This document shows, in pieces, positions 1 through 7,887 of a stretch of DNA of 14,461 nucleotides. The notes beneath the pieces are model-generated. The model worked only from the letters and a program-made list of their open reading frames with translations, did not search any database and was not told where the DNA came from. The stretch lies in contig JAGODU010000100.1 of the NCBI GenBank assembly GCA_017998095.1, positions 1-14,461 of the forward strand. Reading direction: 5' to 3'. Position numbers and translations under genes: made by a program. Source of the stretch: Prolixibacteraceae bacterium. GTDB lineage: Bacteria > Bacteroidota > Bacteroidia > Bacteroidales > Prolixibacteraceae. Positions within the stretch are counted from its first letter, which is position 1. Every line of letters begins with the position of its first letter.

Positions 1-32
1 GTGGTTTTTTTATTAAGTAAACCCAAAGTCAT
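1..32 (-). CDS. start of a probable pilM-like T4P assembly gene, cut by the window edge
   Basis: Only about ten codons are visible, reading M-T-L-G-L-L-N-K-K-T from an ATG at 32. An AAGGGG Shine-Dalgarno lies at 40-35, overlapping the end of the upstream prepilin peptidase gene. The spacing from AAGGGG favours the in-frame TTG at 26 (about 8 nt) over the ATG at 32 (2 nt), giving a protein that begins L-G-L-L-N-K-K. A short 'GLF/LxKK' beginning and a position directly after pilD are typical of the actin-like inner-membrane component PilM in Gram-positive T4P operons. The identity is inferred from context and a few residues only, and the frame stays open to the edge. Confidence 0.4.
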   Translation of the reverse strand, partial: MTLGLLNKKT

Positions 33-41
33 CACCCCTTA

Positions 42-797
42 TTATAATAGAATAAAATACCAATTTATAATTTCCCCTCCCCACAAGGACGTTATCAAAA
101 ATCCTAATACGATAAACGGTCCAAAGGGAATAGGGTCTTTCCGTGTTTTAATCTTTAAAGCCAATAAAGCTATAGAAATAATTGCACCTAAAACAAATGA
201 TAAAAATATATTCAATAATATATATTTAACTCCCAAAACAAAGCCTAAAGCACCGGTTAAAGTTACATCTCCTCCGCCCATGCCGCCCCGGGATATTACC
301 GCAATGGCTAAAAACAATCCGCCTCCGGTCAGCAATCCTAATATACTGCCGATTAAATCAGGAGATATGCCATACAGAAAATAATTAATTGCCTTTTGTA
401 CTATAGATAAAACTAATATGCATAGTACCAAGCTGTCCGGAATAATCATTTCCTTTAAATCAATAAACACTATTGCCAAAAGTACCGAAGACATCAATGA
501 ATAAAATATAAAATCTGCTCCAAAGCCAAATTTTAAATACATAGTAATGTAAATAAAAGCATTTAATGATTCAACCAAGGGATAGCGTGCCGAAATTTTA
601 GTCTTACAATACCTGCACCTGCCCTTTAACACTAAATATGAAGCCAAGGGAATATTGTCATACCATTTGAGGCTGTGGCTGCATGCCGGGCAATGAGAGC
701 CCGGCCATGCAATACTTTCTTCCCTTGGTATTCTGTATATACATACATTTAAGAAGGAACCGATAATAAGTCCGTATATGAAAATCAGTATGGTCAT
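42..797 (-). CDS. pilD: PilD, type IV prepilin peptidase
   Basis: This is the bifunctional membrane aspartyl protease that cleaves the leader of type IV prepilins after glycine and N-methylates the new N-terminus. The 251 residues match the usual family size. After a first membrane segment comes the cytoplasmic loop with two zinc-type cysteine pairs (C36-P-A-C39 and C61-R-Y-C64). The two catalytic aspartates are visible: D113 in F-I-D-L-K-E-M-I-I-P-D, and D177 in the GGGD of the GxGD motif. About seven hydrophobic segments follow. The ATG has a strong AAGGAGG site six to seven bases upstream. The gene lies 50 nt after the giant prepilin gene, one of its expected substrates, in the same orientation, so co-transcription is likely. 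No other function fits. Confidence 0.95.
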   Translation of the reverse strand: MTILIFIYGLIIGSFLNVCIYRIPREESIAWPGSHCPACSHSLKWYDNIPLASYLVLKGRCRYCKTKISARYPLVESLNAFIYITMYLKFGFGADFIFYSLMSSVLLAIVFIDLKEMIIPDSLVLCILVLSIVQKAINYFLYGISPDLIGSILGLLTGGGLFLAIAVISRGGMGGGDVTLTGALGFVLGVKYILLNIFLSFVLGAIISIALLALKIKTRKDPIPFGPFIVLGFLITSLWGGEIINWYFILL

Positions 798-824
798 TGG
801 TTCCTCCTTAACGTTTGGTTAAAG

Positions 825-843
825 GACAGGATCACGCCCTGCC
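825..843 (-). other. GC-rich hairpin between the giant pilin gene and pilD
   Basis: On the minus strand GGCAGG pairs with CCTGTC (six pairs including one G-U) around a seven-base loop, just after the TAG stop of the 1,368-aa prepilin gene. It is followed by only three T residues. It is the most GC-rich spot in the local operon. It could be a weak attenuator or an mRNA end-stabilising stem that lowers pilD relative to the pilins, or it may be chance. Confidence 0.3.
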
Positions 844-847
844 TCCC

Positions 848-3800
848 CTATTCTCTATTCTTAATAAACTCCAATATTTCATTGTACTGACTCTTAATTA
901 TTAACTCTACTTTGTAATCTAAAGGTTTTTTGAAGGAATCTGCCATTAAACCTATTAACCATTTAAACGTATCTCTATTATCTTCATAAATACCTTTAAC
1001 TGAATCATATAACGTTTTTATATTATTAATTATTGATTTATACCCCGGTTCAAGCATATCTGAAACTTCTTGAATATCCGGATCCATGTAGTAATATCCG
1101 GTTAATGCAACATAATAACCTCTATTCATGTTTTCATCCAATTCAGGAGCAACATATTTTAAATCTATTGTATCTCCCTGAATCATTTTTGTTCTCTTGT
1201 TGTCATTATGTTTTTTTAAATCATTATAAACATCCGTTTCTCCATTTAATAATGCGGAAGATATCTTCAATTTTCTTACCGTATTAATTTGATTGATGGA
1301 GTAATCCATGGATACAGATTCAATCTCAAATAATCCTGCACCGTGAGAAAGCCTGATGATTACTTCATCAGTATTTTGAGTAATAAGTGATAAGTCAATC
1401 GGTACAAGGAATTCTTCCATTAAATCCCGCCCGGCTTTTATATTGCCTTGTTCAATCCACTGCTTACCATCCCAGACTTCCACAGTCATGGTTATTACTT
1501 TCATGAAGTCCTCAAATCGATTCTCTACCAGTGGTAAACCCAATAATTTTTCTAAAAACCAGAAATCAGTTTGTGCATTAACTTTATCCAAATAATATTC
1601 ACCAAGGATTGTAGTATAGTGTGACTTTTGAACGGTAATCATAAACTTTCCAAGTTTTGTTTCTCTTGATGGTTTATTAAATTTCACTTCATACCTACTC
1701 ATGAAATCTTTGCTGTCAATTTGTCTGAAATCAGTGCCTGCTAATACCCCTTCCGTTGTTACATCATATAGTACATCCTTCCCGGTAGTTTTTTCTTCCA
1801 TACTTAAGGGATATTGCTTATCCGCAATCGTATGAGGATTGCCAAATATGTCAGCCTTCACATACTCTATACCTGAATTCTTTGGATAATCAACTGCATA
1901 AAGACTAAATCCGTTAACAAAGGATTTTTCATCAAGCTCTTCAGCAATTCTTACGTTATATATACCCTCTACCGATTGGAGTTTTCTTAAAGTTCCATAT
2001 GATGTTGTTTCCAATGCTCTGCTGATAGAGAACGGTATAGACTCATGTTCAAAATGATAATCTGTTCCATCAAAGGAATATACAAACGGGCAGCTTACAC
2101 CACCACCACCGCTCCATTGAGCATACAATGTATGGTCATAAGTTTTTGTAAATAGTGTGGTTGAAGTAACTAAATCTCCACCAACTCTATCCGTAAACCA
2201 ACCATCGAAATTACGATTTCCATTAGTTACTGTAGGCAATGCACCATAGTTACTGCCAATTGCAATTGTTTTTGATGATGGGTTCGGATTGCTTCCCCCA
2301 TTGCTGTCAAAGTATACTGTATATGAATTTGATGACCAATGTGCATACAATATATGATTGTTAGGATTTGAAACTAATGTTGTTCCTGTAATCAGCGTTC
2401 CATTAGTGCGGGCTGTATACCACCCTGAGAACACATATCCTGATCTGGTTGTCGCAGCTAAAGTACCATATGGCTCATCATAAGTAACTTGTTTTGATGT
2501 TGGATTTGGAGAAGTTCCTCCATTTGAGTCAAAAGTAATTGTCAATGTATTTTTTGTCCACTGTGCAACAAAGTGCAAATCATGTGCCGGCATAGTATTC
2601 GGCGGGGTTTCATTCCAGCCGTTAAATGTATGTCCTGTCCTGCTTGGATTTGGAATAGATATTTCCTGACCATACATATACTTTAAATCATTTATATAAT
2701 TTCCGCCATTGCTGTCTAAAGTTATAGTGTATAGAATTGGTTCCCAGATTGCATTTACTTGTAAATCATAATCAGGAATTACAGAAGGAACAGTTTTATC
2801 CCACCCTACGAATCTATATCCGGTTCTTGTTGGATCAGGTACTGTCCCAACGCTATCCCCTGCATAGCCTTCTATAGGAGAAATTTCAGAGCCACCATTT
2901 GTATTAAAAGTAATGGTATAGAAATTTAGCGGTGGTGGATCTTCGACAACTATCGTAGAATTTCCTGAACTATCAACTGAATATACAAAATATCCGCTTC
3001 CTATAATTTCATAGTTATATCTGTCCCTAACATCAAATTTAATTTTGGTGTTATTCCTTACATTGGTTGTTACAACGTTTACTGTAATTATACCATTGTC
3101 AAATGAGTATTCTAAATCTTTAACATCACCGTTGCCGCTTAACACACTCGTTGAAAATTCAAAGTTTTGGTTATTGCTTCCTAATTTAGTCCATAGCCCA
3201 GGCATTATTACCTTTTGATTATTTGATGGGCTGGCATAATTTACATTTCTAATATAATTTATTGTAGTTAATTTAAATGAATTATCGGAATTCTTTTCCA
3301 ATCTTATTCTTAAAGACCTGGCTAAATCTTCAATCATTGAATTTTGGAAGTACATTTTATTTGTATTGCCTGCATCGATAATACCTGCATTCTGAACCTT
3401 GACATCCCCTTTTACAAACAAAATATCTTTGTTGTCTGGTAGGTATAGAGTTTGATTGCTTGACCATCCTCCTCCCTTAAACAAAATATCTCCCTCTGAT
3501 TCTAACATTATGTTGCTATTAGGATTAATACTTGAAAAATTTGCATTTTGCAGTTTTATTGATCTGTCTCCTGTTATCTCAGGGTTTTTCTTAGTATTAA
3601 GAACAATGTGGTTATTTGAAAGCAGTGTTGAATTGGTAATTTGTATGCTTCCTCTTGCTTCAAGATTAATACTATTTGCTTTCAATTGATTATGATTTAA
3701 AAGCTCTATGTCGCCCCTGCTCATTGTTTTTAAATTAATATTCCCATCAGTGGAAATTGAAGCGCCGTGATTTATAATAACAGGAAATCCTCCAACATAA

Positions 3801-4954
3801 ACAGGGTTTCCGTCTGCATCTAATTCAACGTAAGGATAAAAATAAATGCCGCCCCCATTTCCGTCAGTACCGGCTGTAATATTAACGTCACTGTTATTTA
3901 AAACCTGAAAATCTTTAGCTATATTTATACTGTTTTCGAAGGACCAATTTATAACATCTTCTCCTGATATTTGTACAGGTACATCTCCAGGAATTAAACC
4001 ACCCACCGGCTCAATATTCATAGGAACAAATAAACTTGAATTTTTAATTGACAGCATTTCAGTAGGGCTTAGAAACTTAGGAATAGAATCAGTTGATGCA
4101 TTCAATGGTTTATTAATTCTTTCCGGAGCAATTCGAACATCATCACTATCAACAAAATTATAATCATTGTTAATGTCTGCCCATGGGAAAGGACCAACTC
4201 TCCATTCAGCACCCTTTACAAACACATAATTTGAGCTGAGCATTGTATTTCCTCTATTTCCGTTAATATCAACAGGTGTTACTGTCAATGCAACAAATCT
4301 GCCTGCTCCTACGTTATCCAATAAATTAGTTAAAACATCTGTTGTCTGACTTACATTAATCATCGTAAAATCATCGGGAAATACCAATGACGCTAAATCT
4401 TTACCCGGATTTGACTTCCACCATCGATATAAATTTACATAAAAGTTTGGATCGCTTGTATTGTCATCATGGACAGCTTTTAAGTTAGGCAAAGGAGATA
4501 ATGATAAATCAGCTACTAAATCATCTACATCTGTACTTACATCAATCATAACACCAGTCAATGACAATTTGTTTACTTTTTCTTTCTCTGCCAATTGTCT
4601 AGACAAATAAATGGTATTATCTTTGGCTACCTCTGCATAGCTTTTATTAAGCTTTTGCATAACTATATTTTCGCCTAATACCTCCACTGTTTCATATGAC
4701 CACTCAGGTACTGTAGAAACCAATGAATCCAATGATTCTGCCGGATTATGGTCTTTAATCATTGTTTTAACATTGTAGATTATATCTTCAAAGTTAGACT
4801 GCTCTTCTAAAGCTTGAACAGTAATAGCTGTTCCCTTGTTAATATTAATCAACTGAGACGGAAAGCCACCTATTAAGGATACAGATATAATACCTAACAA
4901 TGCTATAGATACAATAACTTCAATTAAAGTCATTCCGCTTCTATTTCTTTTCAT
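848..4954 (-). CDS. giant modular type IV prepilin (pilin N-terminus, beta-solenoid, four InlB repeats, large C-terminal domain)
   Basis: The protein has 1,368 residues, against roughly 120-250 for most pilins. The N-terminus is a canonical prepilin: leader M-K-R-N-R-S-G, cleavage G^M, Glu at mature position 5 (M-T-L-I-E) and a hydrophobic helix to about residue 30. Residues about 345-545 are an Asn/Ser-rich series of short strands ('GNINLKT', 'GDIELLN', 'GSIQIT') resembling a beta-solenoid. Residues about 677-948 hold four InlB/Flg_new-type repeats. A GGGG linker leads to a Cys-Pro-Phe-Val-Tyr-Ser module (about 953-1300) and a helical tail. The ATG has AAGGAGG seven bases upstream. It is the third minor-pilin gene in a row, just before pilD. 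It is most likely a surface adhesin displayed at a pilus tip, because so bulky a head could hardly pack in a shaft. The prepilin call is firm; ligand binding is inferred. Confidence 0.88.
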   Translation of the reverse strand: MKRNRSGMTLIEVIVSIALLGIISVSLIGGFPSQLININKGTAITVQALEEQSNFEDIIYNVKTMIKDHNPAESLDSLVSTVPEWSYETVEVLGENIVMQKLNKSYAEVAKDNTIYLSRQLAEKEKVNKLSLTGVMIDVSTDVDDLVADLSLSPLPNLKAVHDDNTSDPNFYVNLYRWWKSNPGKDLASLVFPDDFTMINVSQTTDVLTNLLDNVGAGRFVALTVTPVDINGNRGNTMLSSNYVFVKGAEWRVGPFPWADINNDYNFVDSDDVRIAPERINKPLNASTDSIPKFLSPTEMLSIKNSSLFVPMNIEPVGGLIPGDVPVQISGEDVINWSFENSINIAKDFQVLNNSDVNITAGTDGNGGGIYFYPYVELDADGNPVYVGGFPVIINHGASISTDGNINLKTMSRGDIELLNHNQLKANSINLEARGSIQITNSTLLSNNHIVLNTKKNPEITGDRSIKLQNANFSSINPNSNIMLESEGDILFKGGGWSSNQTLYLPDNKDILFVKGDVKVQNAGIIDAGNTNKMYFQNSMIEDLARSLRIRLEKNSDNSFKLTTINYIRNVNYASPSNNQKVIMPGLWTKLGSNNQNFEFSTSVLSGNGDVKDLEYSFDNGIITVNVVTTNVRNNTKIKFDVRDRYNYEIIGSGYFVYSVDSSGNSTIVVEDPPPLNFYTITFNTNGGSEISPIEGYAGDSVGTVPDPTRTGYRFVGWDKTVPSVIPDYDLQVNAIWEPILYTITLDSNGGNYINDLKYMYGQEISIPNPSRTGHTFNGWNETPPNTMPAHDLHFVAQWTKNTLTITFDSNGGTSPNPTSKQVTYDEPYGTLAATTRSGYVFSGWYTARTNGTLITGTTLVSNPNNHILYAHWSSNSYTVYFDSNGGSNPNPSSKTIAIGSNYGALPTVTNGNRNFDGWFTDRVGGDLVTSTTLFTKTYDHTLYAQWSGGGGVSCPFVYSFDGTDYHFEHESIPFSISRALETTSYGTLRKLQSVEGIYNVRIAEELDEKSFVNGFSLYAVDYPKNSGIEYVKADIFGNPHTIADKQYPLSMEEKTTGKDVLYDVTTEGVLAGTDFRQIDSKDFMSRYEVKFNKPSRETKLGKFMITVQKSHYTTILGEYYLDKVNAQTDFWFLEKLLGLPLVENRFEDFMKVITMTVEVWDGKQWIEQGNIKAGRDLMEEFLVPIDLSLITQNTDEVIIRLSHGAGLFEIESVSMDYSINQINTVRKLKISSALLNGETDVYNDLKKHNDNKRTKMIQGDTIDLKYVAPELDENMNRGYYVALTGYYYMDPDIQEVSDMLEPGYKSIINNIKTLYDSVKGIYEDNRDTFKWLIGLMADSFKKPLDYKVELIIKSQYNEILEFIKNRE
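2105..2926 (-). repeat. four tandem InlB B-repeat-type modules inside the giant prepilin
   Basis: Each unit starts with a strand of the form Y/L-T-I-T-F/L-D-S-N-G-G, has a central G-Y/H-x-F-x-G-W and closes with x-A-x-W. Units span about residues 677-739, 740-799, 803-874 and 877-948. The first two (about 60 residues, ending I/M-P-x-x-D-L-x-x-x-A-I/Q-W) differ from the last two (about 72 residues, with G-W-Y/F-T, then G-x-L-I/V-T, then H-x-L-Y-A-H/Q-W). This suggests two separate duplication events. The family (beta-grasp repeats of internalin B and many Firmicute surface proteins) usually acts as a stalk or in protein contact. Confidence 0.85.
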
Positions 4955-4984
4955 ACTTCTTCCTCCTTAACGAGGTATGTTTTA

Positions 4985-6349
4985 CTAATTATAAGGGCCA
5001 AATATATGCCACGCATCCATTTCTATCTGTTTACTTATATCTTTATATACATCTTGTAAAGCTTCGCCGCTTGTTGCCTCGTAGTAACGTCCTACAATTT
5101 TTGTATTGGTAGGACTGGTAACATATCCTGCTATATTATTCAGTCTGTTTATGTTGGCAGAATTTGCAGAAAACCCTATAACAAATGTTTTAATCTCAAC
5201 GCTTCCTAACTTATACATATTTTCACCCACTGCACTAACATAATTCATACAATCGTTAACGTTAGATGTATCTTCTTGTCCTGTTCCCCTTATAAGAGAA
5301 CTTGAAATATCTCCAGTGCTATAATAGTAACCACCTCCATCTTTTCGAGTCCAATATGTTGGATTTCCATCCATAAGCATAATGTTGTAATGAAGTAAGT
5401 TACCTGTATTTGATGTTTTAAACGAATCATGAATATAGTAAGCACGCCTCATGGCGTCTCCTATGTTAGTACCGCCACCATCTTTTGGAATCCCATTAAC
5501 CAAATTAACTAATGTAGTTTTATAATCGCTTATTCTATAAAGATTATGATAATTACCTGATTTATTTGCATCAGTGTCGAAAGGAACAACTGCAACATGA
5601 ACGTTTCCAATACCTTCTAATTCATTTAACAAGTCAACGGTTTTTAATTTCATAATTGCAAATCTGCTATTTGAATTATCAAAACCATTGTATATGGTGT
5701 CCCCATCTAAATTCCATGCCATACTACCGGATTTATCCAATACTAATGTTACAGAAATTCTGGGTTTGCTTGGGTCGGGAATATCTTCAGTTCTATAAGC
5801 CAAGGCTACTGCAGGATTGGAAGCATTGCCCGAATTGTCAACAACAACTGAATTTAATGCATTCACTTCATTTTGAATATTTGCTTTAACTGTTCCGGAT
5901 TGCCCGACAGCTTTTAAACTAAACCCTCCCAATAAAGAATCATCATTCGACTTATCAAATGACAAACTGTATACTAAGCCTGGATAAGAATCAGATAATA
6001 TAATTTTATCGTGAGTGTTTGTTGCAGTATTCCATTTGTATTGTACAACTTGAGTTTTATCAGCACTTAATGCAAAATAATCCCATTCGTTTTTTAGGCT
6101 GTTATTGTCAAAATATGCATCATTCAGCATAAAGATAGCACTTGATTCTTTGATGTAATTACCTATAATTTGACTTGTTAATCTAATATTAGACTGAATC
6201 TGAAACTCTTCATCAACAATTCTATGTGAACGAGTTGAAAAAATCATCATTGTAGTACTTAGGGAAATAACTATTCCTACTATTGCTAAAACAAGTATAA
6301 CTTCTACTAAAGTAATTCCTTTTCTTTTATGATTCAATTTACTAAACAT
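4985..6349 (-). CDS. modular minor pilin with a C-terminal von Willebrand factor A domain
   Basis: The 454 residues begin with a class III prepilin signal: an 11-residue basic leader ending in G11, then I-T-L-V-E with Glu5 and a hydrophobic helix to about residue 36. A pilin-like body runs to about residue 190. A vWA domain fills about residues 198-445 with a complete metal-ion-dependent adhesion site: D205-x-S207-x-S209, T294 in GGGT, and D327 in L-M-D-G. The start chosen is the ATG at 6349 with AAGGGG about seven bases upstream; a GTG further upstream at 6373 lies within the previous gene and lacks support. A pilin carrying a grafted vWA module has a known parallel in the minor pilin PilB of Streptococcus sanguinis, which binds host glycoproteins. 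It lies 11 nt after the PilX-like gene and 30 nt before the giant prepilin gene. Cation-dependent adhesion is inferred from the intact MIDAS. Confidence 0.9.
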   Translation of the reverse strand: MFSKLNHKRKGITLVEVILVLAIVGIVISLSTTMMIFSTRSHRIVDEEFQIQSNIRLTSQIIGNYIKESSAIFMLNDAYFDNNSLKNEWDYFALSADKTQVVQYKWNTATNTHDKIILSDSYPGLVYSLSFDKSNDDSLLGGFSLKAVGQSGTVKANIQNEVNALNSVVVDNSGNASNPAVALAYRTEDIPDPSKPRISVTLVLDKSGSMAWNLDGDTIYNGFDNSNSRFAIMKLKTVDLLNELEGIGNVHVAVVPFDTDANKSGNYHNLYRISDYKTTLVNLVNGIPKDGGGTNIGDAMRRAYYIHDSFKTSNTGNLLHYNIMLMDGNPTYWTRKDGGGYYYSTGDISSSLIRGTGQEDTSNVNDCMNYVSAVGENMYKLGSVEIKTFVIGFSANSANINRLNNIAGYVTSPTNTKIVGRYYEATSGEALQDVYKDISKQIEMDAWHIFGPYN

Positions 6350-6360
6350 AACATTTCCCC

Positions 6361-6804
6361 TTATCTTGACCACTTGATATTTTTAAATCCGTTAAGGTCA
6401 AATTCAAGTACTGCTTTTCTGCTTATACTGGTTCCATTTGCTTCACCTATGGATATGATTTTTACTCTTTTCCTGCCCTCATGGGTAGTTTTTTCTACAG
6501 ATACAATAGCCTTTCCTTCCGAAAAATCAATAACCTCATTAGTTATATAAGGATTGCTCCATGAATCATATTGTGAAAGCCTTGTTGCATCATTTACTAA
6601 AAATTCAAACATAGCTTCCGCACCAGAACGGGCAATATATTCGGAGTGTATTCCCTGCTCCTGTGCAACAACTTGTTTAGTATTGCTTTGGGATAATATA
6701 AACACAGATGATAATAAAATAAACACAACAAGAAATGATATAAGAACAAAAGCTAAAGCAGAACCAGATCTTGTATTGTTTAACTTAAATATTTTTCTTG
6801 TCAT
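6361..6804 (-). CDS. PilX/GspK-like minor pilin, short
   Basis: This is a 147-residue protein with a short basic N-terminus, a glycine at position 14 and a long hydrophobic helix (about 15-38), then a small soluble domain with 'SEYIARSGAEA', a stretch typical of PilX_N/GspK-type proteins. There is no Glu5 after the putative cleavage site (G^S-A-L-A-F), as in GspK and unlike the two neighbouring minor pilins. GspK-type subunits cap the tip of T2SS pseudopili and help start assembly. The start is the ATG at 6804 with AGGTGAT just upstream, as for pilC; an in-frame TTG at 6822 is less likely. At 147 residues it lacks the large inserted domain of true GspK, so it is closer in size to PilX. The role in initiation is inferred from family and context. 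Confidence 0.72.
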   Translation of the reverse strand: MTRKIFKLNNTRSGSALAFVLISFLVVFILLSSVFILSQSNTKQVVAQEQGIHSEYIARSGAEAMFEFLVNDATRLSQYDSWSNPYITNEVIDFSEGKAIVSVEKTTHEGRKRVKIISIGEANGTSISRKAVLEFDLNGFKNIKWSR

Positions 6805-6868
6805 ATTATCACCTACCCCCAAATCAATAAAATAAATTTTTAAATTTAAAACAATAATTGTACAACAT

Positions 6869-6927
6869 ATTCAATTAATTCATTAACTCAATTGCAGGCA
6901 CCGGTTTCTTGGTGTCTCATAGTTGAG
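6869..6927. repeat. REP-like palindromic repeat, left copy bounding the DUF2971 segment
   Basis: An imperfect dyad runs from ACTCAA (6886-6891) to TTGAG (6923-6927), with an inner CACC...GGTG stem (6899-6914). The left part, 6869-6905 (TTCAATTAATTCATTAACTC, then CAGGCACCGGT), closely matches 7888-7932 on the far side of the DUF2971 gene, in direct orientation. The CAGGCACC core recurs again near 8130. This resembles small interspersed palindromic elements rather than a regulatory site. Confidence 0.6.
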
Positions 6928-6982
6928 AGTGTAATATATCACCATCTATTTATAAAGACTGGCCAAGACCGTAACCTAAAAA

Positions 6983-7690
6983 CTATCTTATTGTGTCCAT
7001 TAGTTTACTATTCTTACATTGTATTTTATCATATCCTAAGTTCCTAACAGCCTCTTTTATTATCAGTTTCTTGTAATCGGCCATATATGGATTGAAGGTA
7101 ATTTCCATATTATTAAAGAATTCATCATTCAATGAAACATATAGGCAGTTTGCATCCCTTATGAGGTTGGCATCATCGACTATGAAATACCTCAATTCCT
7201 CTTCGTAACTCCACACTTCTCTCTTTTGGCAAGCCATATTATAAACATTTGTCAATCTTATAGAATCATTACCTTCTGATGGACTCTTACTAGCAAGCTG
7301 GTTGTCATACTCCATTTGACCATATAGAATTCCACTAATAGTTGATAGATTAATTATATTCTTATTCCCATCATCATTGTAGAAATAAACATCTTCTCCA
7401 AAGATATATATATTTGGGAACCCAATTCTTATACCATTTTCTTTGTTAGCATAAATATGCCAAAGAGGTATGGACTCTTCCTTTGAATAAGTAAGGCAAC
7501 TAGCGAAGAATTTGACATATTCATTTCTAATAGATTCAGACAAATCATTAAAATTGTCTACTTTGTTAAATTTCAGTACTTTATTAATAAGAATAAACAA
7601 TATACTTTCTACAGTTGTATAATGATATAGATATTGATGTTCTTCAAATTGTTGCTTCATAAAATTATTTTCCAAGCTTTTATCCCCCAT
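6983..7690 (-). CDS. DUF2971 family protein
   Basis: The 235 residues show the DUF2971 layout: an N-terminal L-Y-H-Y-T-T (about 21-26) followed by a helix and F-N-D-L-S-E, a central S-x-P-L-W-H-I-Y-A with G-I-R-I-G-F, and a late R-E-V-W-S-Y-E-E-E-L-R-Y (about 162-173). The family has no settled biochemical role and is often seen on accessory DNA. The gene interrupts the pilus operon between the major and minor pilins and is bounded by related repeats, so it looks like cargo rather than a pilus part. The ATG at 7690 has no Shine-Dalgarno. A TATAAT sits at 7700-7695, and GGGGG lies eight bases before an in-frame TTG at 7675, which is a credible alternative start. No clear terminator follows. 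Confidence 0.75.
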   Translation of the reverse strand: MGDKSLENNFMKQQFEEHQYLYHYTTVESILFILINKVLKFNKVDNFNDLSESIRNEYVKFFASCLTYSKEESIPLWHIYANKENGIRIGFPNIYIFGEDVYFYNDDGNKNIINLSTISGILYGQMEYDNQLASKSPSEGNDSIRLTNVYNMACQKREVWSYEEELRYFIVDDANLIRDANCLYVSLNDEFFNNMEITFNPYMADYKKLIIKEAVRNLGYDKIQCKNSKLMDTIR

Positions 7691-7810
7691 AAAGATTATA
7701 CAATAATCTACTTAAAACACTTATCTGAAAACGTCTACTCTTCTAAATAAAATTATTAGTCCGTATGTTATGATTCATAAATATAATATTTCTCAATATA
7801 AAAATGGTAC

Positions 7811-7845
7811 AAGAACTAAATAGCATTGCTATTTAGTTCTTTTTT
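7811..7845 (+). terminator. strong hairpin with T6 tail, plus-strand oriented; first of two related hairpins
   Basis: AAGAACTAAATAGC (7811-7824) pairs perfectly with 7828-7841 around a three-base loop, giving a 14-bp stem, and six Ts end at 7845. The form is that of a rho-independent terminator acting on plus-strand transcripts, yet no plus-strand gene lies upstream. In the minus orientation the tail is poor. It may be part of a repeat element rather than a gene terminator. Confidence 0.55.
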
Positions 7846-7887
7846 GTTACAATAGAATTTTGCTTTATTGAATTTTACTTCCATAAC

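Noticed and set aside
1..384. Plus-strand frame covering the left edge
   Set aside because: Antisense to pilD, whose catalytic motifs lie in this stretch.
4985..6349. Reading the vWA protein as a PilY1 orthologue
   Set aside because: It has a prepilin signal with Glu5 and no C-terminal beta-propeller region, so it is a modular pilin rather than PilY1.
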